Positions 5,124-5,410 of a stretch of 5,410 bases of DNA are shown here, one piece after another; the first letter of the stretch is position 1, and every line of letters starts with the position of its first letter. Made by a program: the position numbers and the translations under genes. The notes below the pieces were generated by a model. It did no database searches. It was not told the DNA's origin and saw only the letters and a list, made by a program, of their open reading frames with translations. The stretch lies in assembly GCA_902494815.1 (NCBI GenBank), contig CABUVB010000128.1:1-5410 (forward strand), given 5' to 3'. Source of the DNA: an uncultured Collinsella sp. (GTDB taxonomy: Bacteria; Actinomycetota; Coriobacteriia; Coriobacteriales; Coriobacteriaceae).

Positions 5124-5410
5124 ATGCCCACCACCTCAACCGACCCGCGCGCCGCAGCCGCTACACTGCTGGTGCCCGGCACTACCTGCCACGGCTTTGC
5201 CGTCGAGCGCCGCGAGACCGTGCCCGAGCTCGACTCGGACGCTTACGTGCTGCGACACACTGCCTCGGGCGCTCGCCTGCTGTACCTGGCATGCGACGAC
5301 GAAAACAAGGCCTTTGCCATTGGCTTTAAGACGCCGCCGGCCGATTCCACCGGCGTGTTCCATATTCTTGAGCACTCGGTGCTGTGCGGATCGGCTAAGT
5401 TCCCCGTCAA
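5124..5410 (+). CDS. M16 family zinc metallopeptidase (M16C/presequence-protease type), 5' end only
   Basis: The first 95 residues and a partial codon of a gene running off the window. AAAGGAGA at 5110-5117, six bases before the ATG, is a strong ribosome binding site and decides the start. After a short Ala/Thr-rich lead, residues about 22-95 are the start of an M16 N-terminal domain. 'LRHTASGARLLYLACDDENKAF' is the typical first β-strand pair. 'GVFHILEHSVLCGSAKFPV' carries the inverted zinc motif HxxEH: H80, E83 and H84, with H80 and H84 as zinc ligands and E83 as the catalytic base. The EHSVLCGS wording is characteristic of the M16C branch, whose bacterial members are near 1,000 residues and degrade peptides. 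No signal peptide is seen, so it is probably cytoplasmic. It is divergent from the AlbA_2 gene and probably unrelated to it. Confidence 0.9.
   Translation, partial: MPTTSTDPRAAAATLLVPGTTCHGFAVERRETVPELDSDAYVLRHTASGARLLYLACDDENKAFAIGFKTPPADSTGVFHILEHSVLCGSAKFPV

Noticed and set aside
1..5410. tRNA, rRNA or insertion-sequence genes
   Set aside because: I saw no cloverleaf with tRNA-type arms, no ribosomal RNA motif and no transposase-like protein in the window.

Overview
The window looks like chromosomal DNA from a high-GC, Gram-positive gut actinobacterium. Collinsella or another Coriobacteriia is my best guess. This rests on the GC-rich codon use of the genes, the strong AAGGAG-type ribosome binding sites and the overall feel of the proteins. 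It is an impression, not a computed assignment.

Layout from left to right. A complete DUF5710-type protein with two CxxC pairs is encoded on the + strand (15-701). Two minus-strand genes converge on it: a 94-residue cysteine-rich, zinc-ribbon-like protein (739-1023) and, upstream of that, an HNH endonuclease with a probable PUA-like N-terminal region (1146-2228). A divergent intergenic region (2229-2443) separates the nuclease gene from a + strand gene for an unrecognised 163-residue protein (2444-2935). A 100-bp convergent gap with a 10-bp perfect inverted repeat follows. Next is a minus-strand gene for an AlbA_2 (Schlafen-type) / HATPase_c_4 / winged-helix regulator-like ATPase (3036-4502).

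The 621 bp from 4503 to 5123 carry no credible gene but are densely structured. The first part is AT-rich and built on repeats of TTATCTCTC in both orientations, with several hairpins. The second part is a GC-richer array of six degenerate 19-bp units: two on one strand, four on the other, mostly 29 bp apart. The inner four form a 52-bp-arm palindrome. The window ends inside the start of an M16 (insulinase/presequence-protease type) zinc metallopeptidase gene (5124 onward), which looks like a housekeeping neighbour.

Working together: the HNH nuclease, the zinc-ribbon protein and the AlbA_2 ATPase are types often found in accessory or defence regions. They are in separate transcription units here, so a joint function is only a hypothesis. 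The TTATCTCTC array directly upstream of the AlbA_2 gene is the best candidate for an autoregulatory operator. The six-copy palindromic array is the least explained object in the window.
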